A stretch of 64,000 nt of DNA from a bacterium (GCA_027021615.1 JALUTY010000021.1:62001-126000); one strand, 5' to 3'; counted from the stretch's first letter, positions 40,981-49,667 are shown. Notes: generated by a model not told the origin, from the letters alone. Program-made: numbers and translations.

Positions 40981-41778
40981 TCCCCGCCGGCCGAGGTCCA
41001 CCACCCGGCCGGGGCGGTCCTGGCGGGCCACCAGCAGCAGCACGTCGTCCCGGGCTCCGTGGGCGGCCAGCACCTCCTGGGTGCATCCGTAGGCCAGGTG
41101 CGGTTCGTTGTTCGTTTCGGACAGGTGGCCCAGCACCACGGCCCGCAGCCCGGGGTGGAGCACCTCGTCCACCAGGCGGGCGCAGTCGCCGTTGCTCAGG
41201 TGGCCGTGGCGCGACCGGATGCGCTGCTTCAGGAACCACGGGTAGGGGCCGCTGAACAGCCGCTCCTCGTCGTGGTTCGACTCCAGGTACAGGCCGTCGC
41301 ACCCCTCCAGGGCGTGGCGAACCGCCTGGGGCACGAACCCCAGGTCCGTGGCGACCCCCAGGGCCGAGGCGCCGTCCGAGACCCGTAGGGCCACGGGGTC
41401 GGCCGCGTCGTGGCACCCCGGCACGGCCAGCACCTCCAGCCCCGCCACCTCGAACGACTCGCCCGGGGCGAACTCCCGGACCTCCACCCCCCGCAGGGCG
41501 CCCGGCCCGAGCACCGCTTCCCCGGCCTGCCGGCAGGCCGGGGTCATCCAGGCGGGTACCCGGAACCGGCGGCACCACACCCCCACCCCCGCCAGGTGGT
41601 CCCGGTGCTCGTGGGTGACCACCACGGCCTCGATCCGCCGGTCCTCCAGGCCGGCGGCGGCGAGGCGCCGCTCGATCTCCCGACCCGGGAGGCCGGCGTC
41701 CACCAGCACGCCCCGGCCGCCGGCCCCCACGTACACCGCGTTGCCGCGGCTGCCGCTGGCCAGGGCACAGAACTCCAC
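40972..41778 (-). CDS. MBL-fold metallo-hydrolase (WalJ/YycJ-like)
   Basis: 268 aa. Starts MEFCALASGSRGNAVYVG, typical of the YycJ/WalJ group; dizinc site VVVTHEHRDHLAGVG, then CHDAADPVALR, ESNHDEE and VLGHLSETNNEPH. Expected activity: 5'-3' exonuclease or phosphodiesterase in the cytosol. A perfect 24-bp palindrome interrupts the frame and encodes TPACRQAGE near residue 83, which looks like an in-frame insertion. Two bases separate it from the CDP-alcohol transferase gene upstream. Confidence 0.88.
   Translation of the reverse strand: MEFCALASGSRGNAVYVGAGGRGVLVDAGLPGREIERRLAAAGLEDRRIEAVVVTHEHRDHLAGVGVWCRRFRVPAWMTPACRQAGEAVLGPGALRGVEVREFAPGESFEVAGLEVLAVPGCHDAADPVALRVSDGASALGVATDLGFVPQAVRHALEGCDGLYLESNHDEERLFSGPYPWFLKQRIRSRHGHLSNGDCARLVDEVLHPGLRAVVLGHLSETNNEPHLAYGCTQEVLAAHGARDDVLLLVARQDRPGRVVDLGRRGRG
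41520..41543. repeat. 24-bp perfect palindrome inside a coding region
   Basis: CCCCGGCCTGCC followed immediately by its exact complement GGCAGGCCGGGG. In frame with the MBL hydrolase, read as PACRQAG on the minus strand. Confidence 0.9.
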
Positions 41779-41779
41779 G

Positions 41780-42409
41780 CTACCCCTCCCGGATCCGCAG
41801 GGCCCGGCGGCCCCTGCGGATCCGGTCCAGGGCCGTGGCGTTGGCCCCCGCGGCCAGCACGGCCAGGGTGGCCAGGGCCGCCCCGCCCCGCCCCAGCCCC
41901 AACACCCCCTCCCACGGGCTCGCCAGGAGTCCCAGGGCCATCAGGAGCACCCGCTCCGGCCGCTCGAACCAGCCCCCCCGCAGCGGGTGCCCCAGCCCCT
42001 CGGCCCGGGCCCGGGCATAGCTGACCATCAACGCCCCCTGGACCGCGGCCAGGGCGAACGCGCTGGCCGCCAGGGGGTGATCCGTGGCCGAGGCGCGCAG
42101 CCACAGACCCGCGAGCACCAGGAACTCGCCGTACCGGTCGAGGGTGGAGTCCAGAAATGCGCCGGCCCGGGTCGCCTTGCCGGCGGCCCGGGCCAGGGAA
42201 CCGTCCAGGGCGTCCATCACGCCCCCCACCAACACCGTGACCCCGGCCGCCACGGGCCAGGCCCAGGCGAGCCCCCCTGCCACGGCCGACAAGACCAGCC
42301 CGGCCCCGGTCAGCGTGTCCGGGGACACGCCCCGACGCGTCAAGGGCCCCACGACCAGGGCCTGGAGCACGCCCCGGAACGCCCGCTCTGCCGGGCCTCC
42401 GGCCAGCAT
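41780..42409 (-). CDS. CDP-alcohol phosphatidyltransferase family protein
   Basis: 209 aa from ATG 42409. The family active site is complete: DALDGSLARAAGKATR then AFLDSTLDRYGE (D-x2-DG-x2-AR-...-G-x3-D-x3-D). About six membrane helices. Family members join a CDP-lipid or CDP-alcohol to an alcohol phosphate. The ATG overlaps the stop of the inositol-3-phosphate synthase gene, so phosphatidylinositol-phosphate synthase is the most likely role (inference); PgsA- or DIP-synthase-type activity is possible. Confidence 0.88.
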   Translation of the reverse strand: MLAGGPAERAFRGVLQALVVGPLTRRGVSPDTLTGAGLVLSAVAGGLAWAWPVAAGVTVLVGGVMDALDGSLARAAGKATRAGAFLDSTLDRYGEFLVLAGLWLRASATDHPLAASAFALAAVQGALMVSYARARAEGLGHPLRGGWFERPERVLLMALGLLASPWEGVLGLGRGGAALATLAVLAAGANATALDRIRRGRRALRIREG

Positions 42410-43494
42410 CACCGGCCCTGGGCCAGGTATGCCTCGATCCGGGCGCGGGCCTCGGGCTCGGGCATCTGCTGGGGGGGGTGCTTCATCGTGTACGCCGAGA
42501 TGGCGAGCAGCGGACCCGCGTCGCCCCGGTCCCGGGCCACTTTGCACACCCGGATCGCGTCCACGGCCACGCCCCCGGAGTTGGGGGAGTCCTGCACGGA
42601 CAGCCGGGCCTCGATCTCGATGGGCGCGCCGCCGAACCCCCGGGCCTCCATCCGGAGGAAGCACACCTTGTTGTCGTTCTGCCAGGCCACGTAGTCCGAG
42701 GGGCCGATGTGGATGTTCTCGCTGGGCAGCGGCTCGGGCAGCACCGACTGGACCGCCTCGGTCTTGGAGATCTTCTTCGACCGGAGCCGGTCCCGTTCCA
42801 ACATGTTCAGGAAGTCCGTGTTGCCGCCGGTGTTGAGCTGGTAGGTGCGTTCCAGCACGGCGCCCCGCTCCGCCATGAGCCGGGCGAGCACCCGGTGGAC
42901 CACCGTGGCCCCCACCTGGCTCTTGACGTCGTCCCCCACGCACGGGATGCCCTCCTGCCGGAACCGCTCCCCCCAATCGGGATCCGACACGATGAACACG
43001 GGCATGCAGTTCACGAACGACACCCCGGCCTGGAGGCAGCACCGGGCGTAGTGCCGGGCCGCCTCCTCGCTGCCCACCGGCAGGTAGTTCACCAGGATCT
43101 CCGCCCCGGTCTCCCGGAGCACCCGGGCCACATCCACGGGCTCGGCCCGGGCGATCCGGAACGCCCGGTCGGCCGGATGGTCGGCCATGTGGGGGGCCAC
43201 CCCGTCGAGCACGGGCCCCATCTGGACCGTCACCCCGGTCGGAGGCAGGTCGGGGCAGATGGGCCGGATGCAGTTGGGCGGGGCCAGGATGGCCCGCTCC
43301 ACCGGCCGCCCCACCTTGCGTTCGTCCACGTCGAAGGCCGCCACCACCCGGATGTCCCACGGCCGGTACCCCCCCACCACCGGATGCATGAGCCCCATCG
43401 ACTCGGACGGATTCCGGCGGTAGTACTCGATCCCCTGGAGGAGGGCAGCCGCGCAGTTGCCCACCCCCACGATGGCCACACGGATCTCACCCAT
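42409..43494 (-). CDS. Myo-inositol-1-phosphate synthase (inositol-3-phosphate synthase)
   Basis: 361 aa, the size of the actinobacterial form. Converts glucose-6-phosphate to inositol-3-phosphate with NAD. Motifs: IRVAIVGVGNCAAALLQG (NAD), ILVNYLPVGSEEAA, GDDVKSQVGATVVHR, and the LNTGGNTDFLNML and KTEAVQS active-site strands with the catalytic lysines. Uncommon in Proteobacteria. Coupled by overlap to a CDP-alcohol phosphatidyltransferase, so inositol probably goes to a lipid. Confidence 0.95.
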   Translation of the reverse strand: MGEIRVAIVGVGNCAAALLQGIEYYRRNPSESMGLMHPVVGGYRPWDIRVVAAFDVDERKVGRPVERAILAPPNCIRPICPDLPPTGVTVQMGPVLDGVAPHMADHPADRAFRIARAEPVDVARVLRETGAEILVNYLPVGSEEAARHYARCCLQAGVSFVNCMPVFIVSDPDWGERFRQEGIPCVGDDVKSQVGATVVHRVLARLMAERGAVLERTYQLNTGGNTDFLNMLERDRLRSKKISKTEAVQSVLPEPLPSENIHIGPSDYVAWQNDNKVCFLRMEARGFGGAPIEIEARLSVQDSPNSGGVAVDAIRVCKVARDRGDAGPLLAISAYTMKHPPQQMPEPEARARIEAYLAQGR

Positions 43495-43607
43495 GGGAAC
43501 CCCTCTCGCCAATGAACACCGACAAGCGGCTGATCCGCCGGGATGGAAGGAGGCCGGCCCGGCGCAGACACGGAACGCTGGAATCTACTTTGCGGCCCTG
43601 CGCCGTG

Positions 43608-45383
43608 TCAACGCCGAAGCCGCTGCACCACGTCCCGGCCCCACGCCAGCAGGTACGCCCCCAGGCCCGTGGTGCGGCGCTCTCCGCCCCGGCGGGTCAG
43701 GGTGCCGTCCAGGTACCATGCACGGGCCCGGAAGCGCTGGAGCTTGCCCGACGAGGTCTTGGGCAGGGTCCGGGCGGGCACCACGACCACCCGGTCGGGG
43801 CGGCACCCCGTAGCCGAGGCCACGGCCGCCCGCACCTCGTCGGCCAGACCCTCCCGCGGGTGGGGGTCCCGGGTCTCCACCACCAGGACCACCTCCTCGG
43901 TGCCCCGGTCCTCCCGCTCCACGGAGAAGGCGCACACCCCGCCGGGCTTCACCCCCTCGATCCGGGCTGCGGCCACCTCCAGGTCCTCGGCGAAGTAGTT
44001 CCGGCCGGCCTTGATCACCAGGTCCTTCTTCCGGCCCGACACATAGAGGTGCCCGTCCAGGAAGAACCCCAAGTCCCCGGTGTGGAGCCACCCGCCCCGG
44101 AGAGTGTCTTCCGTGGCCTTGGGGTTTCCGTAGTACCCCTTCATGACGGACGGGCCCCGCACCACGATCTCGCCCCGCACGCCCTCGGGCACGGGGCGGT
44201 CGGCCTCGTCCACCACCGCCACATCCACCGTGGGCAGCGGCCGCCCCACGCTCACCAGCACCCTGGCACCGTCCCCCCGCGGGCACGGCTTGGCCCGGTC
44301 CTCGGCCTCGAGCCGGTCGGCACGCACCGCCTGCACCCGTGGGGGACGGCCCAGGTCGGAGAAGGACACCGCCAGGGTGTTCTCCGCCAGGCCGTAGGCC
44401 GGGAAGAACGCCTCCGGCCGGAGCCCCACGGCCTGGAACCGGCGGGTGAACGCCTCCACGGTGGAGGGGTGGATCGGCTCGGCCCCGCACAGGGCCACCC
44501 TCAACGCCGACAGGTCCAGGCCGGCGAGATCCGCGTCCCGGACCTTGCGGGCCACCAGGCTGTAGGCGAAGTTCGGCCCGGCCGTGAGGGTGCCCCCGTG
44601 GTCGGACAACATGCGCAGCCACCGCACCGGCCGCCGCAGGAAGTCGATGGGCGAGCACGCCACCAAGGGGATGCCGAAGTACAGGGAGCCCAGCATGAGC
44701 CCGATCAACCCCATGTCGTGGTAGAGCGGCAGCCACGACACCGCCACGTCGCCCGGGCCGGGCCGGATTCCGTGGGCGATGGCCCGGAGGTTGGCCAAGA
44801 GGTTGGCGTGGGTCAGCATCACGCCCTTCTGGGCCCCCGTGGACCCCGAGGTGAACTGGAGCAGGGCCAGGTCGTCGGGCCGGACCTCCAACCGGGGTCC
44901 GTCGCCCGCGGCGGATGCGTCGCCCGGGGTCAGGAACCGCACCTTCTCGCCGATGCGGTCCTCCACGGGTCGGACCAGGGGCCGGATCAGACCGTTGGTC
45001 ACCAGGTGGCGAACCCCGGCCGTGGAGGCCACCCGGGCCAGGCCGTCCAGGTACTCCTCCAGACGCCCCATGCGCACCGGCGGGTAGGCCGGCACCGGCA
45101 CCCCGCCCGCCAGGAGGATGCCCCAGTAGGCCTCGTAGAACGCCCGCTCCGTGGGAAGGATCAGGAGCACGGCGCTCCCCGGCCCCACCCCCTCCCGGGC
45201 CAGGAGGGCCGCCCACCGGCCGGCCCCCTCCCGCAGGTCGGCGTAGGTGAGGCGGCAACCCACCCGGTCCTTGGCGTAGAGGGTCAGCCACACCTCACCG
45301 CCCTGACGCCGGACCCGCTCGTCCAGCACCTGCTGAAGGGTGGTCGCCCCGGCCAGTTCGTCGTGAAAGCGGACGTCGGTCAT
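43608..45383 (-). CDS. Fatty acyl-AMP ligase (FAAL-type adenylating enzyme)
   Basis: 591 aa ANL superfamily enzyme. ATP loop LQFTSGSTGAQKGVML, A5-type AYGLAENTLAV, HTGDLGFFLDGHLYVSGRKKD and C-terminal lysine KTSSGKLQR. PVPAYPPVRM near residue 100 and the FAAL-type VSWLPLYHDMGLIG point to an acyl-AMP ligase that loads an acyl carrier protein rather than CoA. No ACP gene is adjacent. Its start overlaps the acyltransferase gene by 89 bp and is preceded by a heptad unit. Likely part of a lipid pathway with plsC and the inositol genes. Confidence 0.87.
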   Translation of the reverse strand: MTDVRFHDELAGATTLQQVLDERVRRQGGEVWLTLYAKDRVGCRLTYADLREGAGRWAALLAREGVGPGSAVLLILPTERAFYEAYWGILLAGGVPVPAYPPVRMGRLEEYLDGLARVASTAGVRHLVTNGLIRPLVRPVEDRIGEKVRFLTPGDASAAGDGPRLEVRPDDLALLQFTSGSTGAQKGVMLTHANLLANLRAIAHGIRPGPGDVAVSWLPLYHDMGLIGLMLGSLYFGIPLVACSPIDFLRRPVRWLRMLSDHGGTLTAGPNFAYSLVARKVRDADLAGLDLSALRVALCGAEPIHPSTVEAFTRRFQAVGLRPEAFFPAYGLAENTLAVSFSDLGRPPRVQAVRADRLEAEDRAKPCPRGDGARVLVSVGRPLPTVDVAVVDEADRPVPEGVRGEIVVRGPSVMKGYYGNPKATEDTLRGGWLHTGDLGFFLDGHLYVSGRKKDLVIKAGRNYFAEDLEVAAARIEGVKPGGVCAFSVEREDRGTEEVVLVVETRDPHPREGLADEVRAAVASATGCRPDRVVVVPARTLPKTSSGKLQRFRARAWYLDGTLTRRGGERRTTGLGAYLLAWGRDVVQRLRR

Positions 45384-46140
45384 GGGATCGGTCGTGTATC
45401 GCCGGTCTGGGGGCCTTCGGCCCGGCCGCCTCGCCCCGCAACATCTCCGCCACCGCCTGCCGGGCGGCCGCGGCCAAGGCCTTTCGGTCGGGGAACCGGG
45501 CCGGGTCCAGGGGCGGGGCCACCCGCACCTCGGCCCGGATCGGGCCCGCGGGAACCAGCCGGGTCCGCATGTGCCGCCACAGGTCCGGCTCGTCGATCCA
45601 GGCCCACACCCGCGGGTCGGGGGGCTCCAGGTAGCGCACCGCCACCGGGATCACGGGTGCACCCGTGCGCATGGCCGCCTCGAACAGCATGGGCCGAAAC
45701 GTTCCCAGGGTCTTCCCGTCGGCCGAGACCCCGGCCTCGGGGAACAGGACGACCCGCTCCCCCCCGGCCAACAGCCGGGCCAGCTCGTCCACCCAGGGCA
45801 GGCAGTCCCGGGGCCGGTCCCGGTCGAGGAACACCGTCCCCCCGCACCGGGCCAGGGCTCCGAACAGGACCCACCCATGGATCTCGTCCTTGGCCACGAA
45901 CCGGCCCGGCACCGTCGCCGCCAGGCACAGGATGTCCAGGTAGCCCACGTGGTTCGCGGCCACCAGCCCGGCCGGCCGCGGCGCCGGCCCCCTCCGGTCG
46001 ATCCGGAGGGCCAGCGCCGCGGCGCAGAACCGGGCCCACGCCGGCATCGCCCGGCGCCACCCGCCCCACCGGGCCCACACTCCGAACACCGGTGAGGCCA
46101 GGGCGGCGGCGACGATTCCGGCGGTGCGCCTCCATCCCAT
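45295..46140 (-). CDS. 1-acyl-sn-glycerol-3-phosphate acyltransferase (PlsC-like)
   Basis: About 281 aa from ATG 46140 with AGGAGG nine bases upstream. Acyltransferase motif I NHVGYLDIL, motif III VLFPEAGVSADG, motif IV APVIPVAV-type segment. The domain ends near AEMLRG (about residue 240); the last 40 residues (KAPRPAIHDRSHDRRPLSRR) are read from a repeat cassette and from the overlapping FAAL start, so the natural stop may have been lost by repeat insertion. Membrane associated, esterifies lysophosphatidate or a related acceptor. Confidence 0.85.
   Translation of the reverse strand: MGWRRTAGIVAAALASPVFGVWARWGGWRRAMPAWARFCAAALALRIDRRGPAPRPAGLVAANHVGYLDILCLAATVPGRFVAKDEIHGWVLFGALARCGGTVFLDRDRPRDCLPWVDELARLLAGGERVVLFPEAGVSADGKTLGTFRPMLFEAAMRTGAPVIPVAVRYLEPPDPRVWAWIDEPDLWRHMRTRLVPAGPIRAEVRVAPPLDPARFPDRKALAAAARQAVAEMLRGEAAGPKAPRPAIHDRSHDRRPLSRRTGRGDHPSAGAGRAGPASGR
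45388..45425 (-). repeat. Heptad unit plus hairpin cassette in the plsC-FAAL overlap
   Basis: GATCGGTCGTGTATCGCCGG then TCTGGGGGCCTTCGGCCCG. Same hairpin as at 39481, 40875, 46190 and 47788. Confidence 0.65.
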
Positions 46141-46185
46141 GGTGCCCACCCTCCTCATCCGGTGCACCCGATCCGCCGCCCGGCA

Positions 46186-46222
46186 GCTTTGGGCCTTCGG
46201 CCCGCTGGGCGGCTGGGTAGAT
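46186..46222 (-). repeat. Hairpin-octad cassette between purC and plsC
   Basis: TTTGGGCCTTCGGCCCGCTG then GGCGGCTGGGTAGATGGGC. A CCTGAATCCCATGCCC block follows at 46239-46254. Confidence 0.65.
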
Positions 46223-46275
46223 GGGCAGTCGGGCGGTTCCTGAATCCCATGCCCACCGACGGCACCGTGCCAAAC

Positions 46276-47166
46276 CTACGGGAGCTGTCCGGTGAGGATG
46301 CCGAGGATCTCCCGGTACCGCCGGGAGGTCTCGGCCACCACCTCCGGGGGCAGCTCCGGGCCGGGGGGGGTCTTGTCCCAGTCGAGACCCGACAGGTAGT
46401 CACGCACGTACTGCTTGTCCAGGCTCTGCTGGGGCACCCCCATCCGGTAGTCGGCGGCCCGCCAGAACCGGGACGAGTCCGGGGTGAGCAGCTCGTCGAT
46501 CAGGATCAGCTCGTCCCCGAGCAGCCCGAACTCCATCTTGGTGTCGGCGATCAGGATCCCCTTGTCGGCCGCCTCGTCCGCCCCCCGCTGGTACACGACC
46601 AGGGCCAGGTCGCGCACCCGCCGGGCCAGGTCCGCCCCGATCAGCTCCTCGACCCGGGAGAACGGGATGTTCTCGTCGTGGTCGCCCACCTCAGCCTTGG
46701 TGGAGGGGGTGAAGATCGGCTCGGGGAGCTTCTCGGACTCCCGGAGACCCCCTGGAAGGGGAATGCCGCACACCGAGCCGGTCCTCTGGTAGTCCTTCCA
46801 CCCGGAGCCGCTCAGGTAGCCCCGGACAATGCACTCCACCGGCAGGGGCTTTGCCTTCTTGACCAGCATGCTCCGGCCCGCCAAAACCTCGGCGTGGCGC
46901 CGGGCCGGTTCCGGGTACTCGGCCGGATCGGCCGAGACCAGGTGGTTGGGCACCAGGTCCTTCGTGTGGCCGAACCAGTGGACCGACAGCCGGGTCAGCA
47001 CCTCGCCCTTGCCGGGGATCGGGGTGGGCAGGATCACGTCGTAGGCGCTCAGCCGGTCGGTGGTCACGATCAGGAGGTGCTCCCCGAGATCGTAGATGTC
47101 GCGCACCTTGCCCCGGCTCACCAGCCGAAGCCCCTCCAGGTTCGTCTCGTACACGGTCTGGGTCAT
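46276..47166 (-). CDS. purC: SAICAR synthetase
   Basis: 296 aa from ATG 47166 with GGAGGA upstream. Converts CAIR plus aspartate to SAICAR. Motifs: LVSRGKVRDIYDLGEHLLIV, TDRLSAYDVILPTPIPGKG, VECIVRGYLSGSGWKDY and ADTKMEFGLL, DELLTPDSSRFW. Eukaryote-like length class (about 300 aa). On the same strand as the purB-purL-purQ-purF set but separated from it by the lipid cluster. Confidence 0.96.
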   Translation of the reverse strand: MTQTVYETNLEGLRLVSRGKVRDIYDLGEHLLIVTTDRLSAYDVILPTPIPGKGEVLTRLSVHWFGHTKDLVPNHLVSADPAEYPEPARRHAEVLAGRSMLVKKAKPLPVECIVRGYLSGSGWKDYQRTGSVCGIPLPGGLRESEKLPEPIFTPSTKAEVGDHDENIPFSRVEELIGADLARRVRDLALVVYQRGADEAADKGILIADTKMEFGLLGDELILIDELLTPDSSRFWRAADYRMGVPQQSLDKQYVRDYLSGLDWDKTPPGPELPPEVVAETSRRYREILGILTGQLP

Positions 47167-47180
47167 GGAAGATCCTCCAG

Positions 47181-47209
47181 GAACGTTGGGACGTTCGGAC
47201 GTTGGGATG
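47181..47209 (-). repeat. Period-8 tandem array (GGGACGTT)
   Basis: GAACGTTG, GGACGTTC, GGACGTTG and GGATGG, directly upstream of the purC SD. Same unit family as at 14125. Confidence 0.75.
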
Positions 47210-47285
47210 GAAGGGCGGGCAGGGGTTTCTCGCCCCGCCGCCGCCCCCCCGCGGGAGAGGGAGGGCGAGGGTGGGATCTGCCGGG

Positions 47286-47765
47286 CTAGCTTCCCAACCC
47301 CTCGATCTCCAGGATCTCGTACTCCTTGACGCCCCGGGGGGCGTCCACCTCCACGTCGTCGCCCACCTCCTTGTTCAGGAGCGCCCGGGCCAGGGGGGAG
47401 GTGATGGAGATCCGGCCCTCGTTCACGTCGGACTCGTGGGGACCCACGATCTCGTAGACCTTCTCCTCGCCGGTGTCCAGGTCCTCGAGCCGCACCCGCA
47501 CCCCGAACCGCACCCGCTCTTGGGGGCCCCGGGGCGGGTCCACGATGTCCGACTCGGCCAGCTTGGTCTCCAGGTCCCGGATCTTCGCCTCGATCCACCC
47601 CTGCTTCTCCCGGGCGGCATGGTACTCGGCGTTCTCCGAAATGTCGCCGTGGGCCCGGGCGGCCTGGATCTCCTTGACGATCTCGACCCGGTCCACCTTC
47701 TTCAACCGTTCCAACTCCTCGCGAAGCCTCGAGTATCCCTGCCTCGTGATCGGCATCCGGCTCAT
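47286..47765 (-). CDS. greA: Transcription elongation factor GreA
   Basis: 159 aa, GGAGGAAG SD. N-terminal coiled coil (YSRLREELERLKKVDR, HGDISENAEYHAAREKQ with the acidic tip) and C-terminal domain (VNEGRISITSPLARALLNK). Rescues backtracked RNA polymerase by stimulating transcript cleavage. Precedes purC on the same strand. Confidence 0.96.
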   Translation of the reverse strand: MSRMPITRQGYSRLREELERLKKVDRVEIVKEIQAARAHGDISENAEYHAAREKQGWIEAKIRDLETKLAESDIVDPPRGPQERVRFGVRVRLEDLDTGEEKVYEIVGPHESDVNEGRISITSPLARALLNKEVGDDVEVDAPRGVKEYEILEIEGLGS

Positions 47766-47779
47766 CGGAACTTCCTCCT

Positions 47780-47845
47780 CGAATCGTTGGGGCCTTCGGC
47801 CCGCTGGAAAGCTAGAAAGCTGGGAGGCTGGGAGGCTGAAACCCT
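47780..47845 (-). repeat. Hairpin plus octad cassette upstream of greA
   Basis: TTGGGGCCTTCGGCCCGCTG, AAAGCTAGAAAGCTGG, then GAGGCTGG octads three times. Confidence 0.8.
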
Positions 47846-47885
47846 CCTCTATCTCCTAGGTCTGCGCCAGCACCTCACAGTCCGG

Positions 47886-48071
47886 GGGGCATGGGGTCTG
47901 TTGGAGAGCCGCGTGCGGCTCCTTGGCTCGCCGCGCAGCGCCTCCAACCCTCGCACCGCGAAACCGTCCGTCCCCGGCCAGACCGTCATGAAACCATTGT
48001 TGCCGCCCTGTGCCTGCGCGGCGAATCTCATGCCCGGCTTCGCGCGCGGCCAGAAACAGACCCCATGCCCC
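47886..48071 (-). repeat. 187-bp dispersed palindromic repeat, copy D (186 bp)
   Basis: Minus orientation. GGGGCATGGGGTCTG to CAGACCCCATGCCCC; these two ends are near-perfect complements. Interior GAGAGCCGCGTGCGGCTC itself forms a hairpin. A tail block (GAATTCTGGCTCCTGAACCC) follows at 48149. Confidence 0.85.
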
Positions 48072-48234
48072 GCCGCCGAAACTGCGGGGTTGGGTCGGTG
48101 CAAATCACTTTTTCGCAAACAGACCGCCTCGCGGCCTACCGGAGCTGAATTCTGGCTCCTGAACCCCTTGCCCCGCCCTCCGGGAAAAACGGGCCCACTT
48201 CGTCGCCGGATCCCCCGTAGGATCCGACGCCAAC

Positions 48235-48258
48235 AAAAAGGCCGCCCCGCGGGCGGCC
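48235..48258 (-). terminator. Rho-independent terminator of the housekeeping operon
   Basis: Minus strand: GGCCGCCC, 3-base loop, GGGCGGCC, then TTTTTG. It lies 30 bp after the TatD/radical SAM stop and ends the long minus-strand run. Confidence 0.85.
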
Positions 48259-48287
48259 GGCACATCGGGCGCCGCGTCGGGTCTCCC

Positions 48288-49667
48288 CTACCCCACCTCG
48301 TTGTACGGCCGAACCCGGAACCGCACCCCCAGCTCCTCGGCCCGGCGGCGGCACGCCTCCACGTCCAGCCCCGGCACGGCCACCACCGAGGCCGTGACCT
48401 CGGGGATGTGCTCCCGGGCCTGGACCAGAAACCCCAGCACGGCCCGGTAGGCGTCCGGAATGCCCGGACGACACAGCCGCTCGTACGTCTCGGCATCGGG
48501 CGCGTTCAGGCTGACCGACACGGCGTCCACCAGGCCCGCGAGCTCGGCCGGCACGTCGCGGCGGTGCACCGCGCTGGCGAGCCCGTCGGTGTTGACCCGG
48601 ATCCGCCGGGCGCCCCGGGCCCGCAGCTCCCGGGCCACCTGCTTGACCAGGTCGAGCCGAAGCAGGGGCTCCCCGAACCCGCAGAACACCACCTCGTCCC
48701 ACGCATCGGGGCCGCCCTGGGCCTCCACCGCCGCCAGCACCTCGTCGGCCGTGGGCTCGCGGTCCAGGGCCAGGTCGTGGCCCTTCACCACCGGGGCCCG
48801 GTGTTTGGGGCAGAAGGCGCACCGGTTGGTGCACCGGTCGGTCACGTTCAGGTACAGGCTCCGACGGATCGGATAAGCGATGGGGGTGGCCCGGACCTCC
48901 CCGATCCCGAACAGCTCCCGGCACGCCCGGGTGGTGATGCGGGCCACGTCCTCCACCTCGAGCCCGCGCACCCGGGCCACCTCGGCCGCGGTGTGCACGA
49001 CGTACGCCGGCTCGTTGGTCCGGCCCCGCTTCGGCTGGGGCGCCAGGAACGGGCAGTCGGTCTCCAGGAGCACCCGCTCCAGGGGCACGTGGGCCACCAC
49101 CTCGCGCAACCGGTCGTTGCGGGGGTAGGTCACCGTGCCAGGCACCGACAGGTAGAACCCCAGGGTCAGCACCTCCCGGGCCAGGGCCAGGTCGCCCGAG
49201 AAGCAGTGGAACACCCCCCGCAGGCCCTCCCCGGCCTCGTCCTTCAGGATCCGCAGGGTGTCCTCGTGGGCCTCCCGGTCGTGGATCACCACGGGCAGGC
49301 CCAGCTCCCGGGCCCTCCGAAGCTGGTCCCGGAACCGCTGCTGCTGGGCCTCCCGCGGAGAGCGGTCCCGGAAGTAGTCGAGCCCGATCTCCCCCCAGGC
49401 CACCACGCGATCCGACGACCGGGCCAGGTCGGCCAGGTCGTCCAGCTGGGCGTCCGTGACCCGGGCCGCCTCGTGGGGATGCACCCCCACCGTGGCCCAC
49501 ACCCCGGACCGGGCCTCGGCCACGGCCACGGCCTCGCGGCTGTCCTCCGGGTCGATGCCCACCGTGATCACGGCGCCCACCCCGGCCCGGCGGGCGCGGG
49601 AGAGGACCCCTTCCACGTCCTCCCGCAGCCCCTCCAGGGTGAGGTGGGCGTGGGTGTCGACGATCAC
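48288..49667 (-). CDS. TatD nuclease / radical SAM fusion protein
   Basis: 459 aa from a GTG that overlaps the metG stop by 4 bp. Residues 1-255 are a complete TatD-type metal-dependent deoxyribonuclease (VDTHAHLTLEGL, VGVHPHEA, WGEIGLDYFRD, VIHDREAHEDTL, LETDCPFLAPQ). From about 265 a radical SAM domain follows, with the 4Fe-4S motif in TDRCTNRCAFCPK, the GFGEPLL glycine motif and VSVSLNAPD. The combination is known from related bacteria, either fused or as neighbours, but the substrate of the SAM part is not known. Confidence 0.9.
   Translation of the reverse strand: MIVDTHAHLTLEGLREDVEGVLSRARRAGVGAVITVGIDPEDSREAVAVAEARSGVWATVGVHPHEAARVTDAQLDDLADLARSSDRVVAWGEIGLDYFRDRSPREAQQQRFRDQLRRARELGLPVVIHDREAHEDTLRILKDEAGEGLRGVFHCFSGDLALAREVLTLGFYLSVPGTVTYPRNDRLREVVAHVPLERVLLETDCPFLAPQPKRGRTNEPAYVVHTAAEVARVRGLEVEDVARITTRACRELFGIGEVRATPIAYPIRRSLYLNVTDRCTNRCAFCPKHRAPVVKGHDLALDREPTADEVLAAVEAQGGPDAWDEVVFCGFGEPLLRLDLVKQVARELRARGARRIRVNTDGLASAVHRRDVPAELAGLVDAVSVSLNAPDAETYERLCRPGIPDAYRAVLGFLVQAREHIPEVTASVVAVPGLDVEACRRRAEELGVRFRVRPYNEVG

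Noticed and set aside
43608-45383. Long-chain fatty acyl-CoA ligase
   Set aside because: The sequence pattern around PVPAYPPVRM and LPLYHDMGLIG is that of acyl-AMP ligases; CoA ligase remains possible but less likely.
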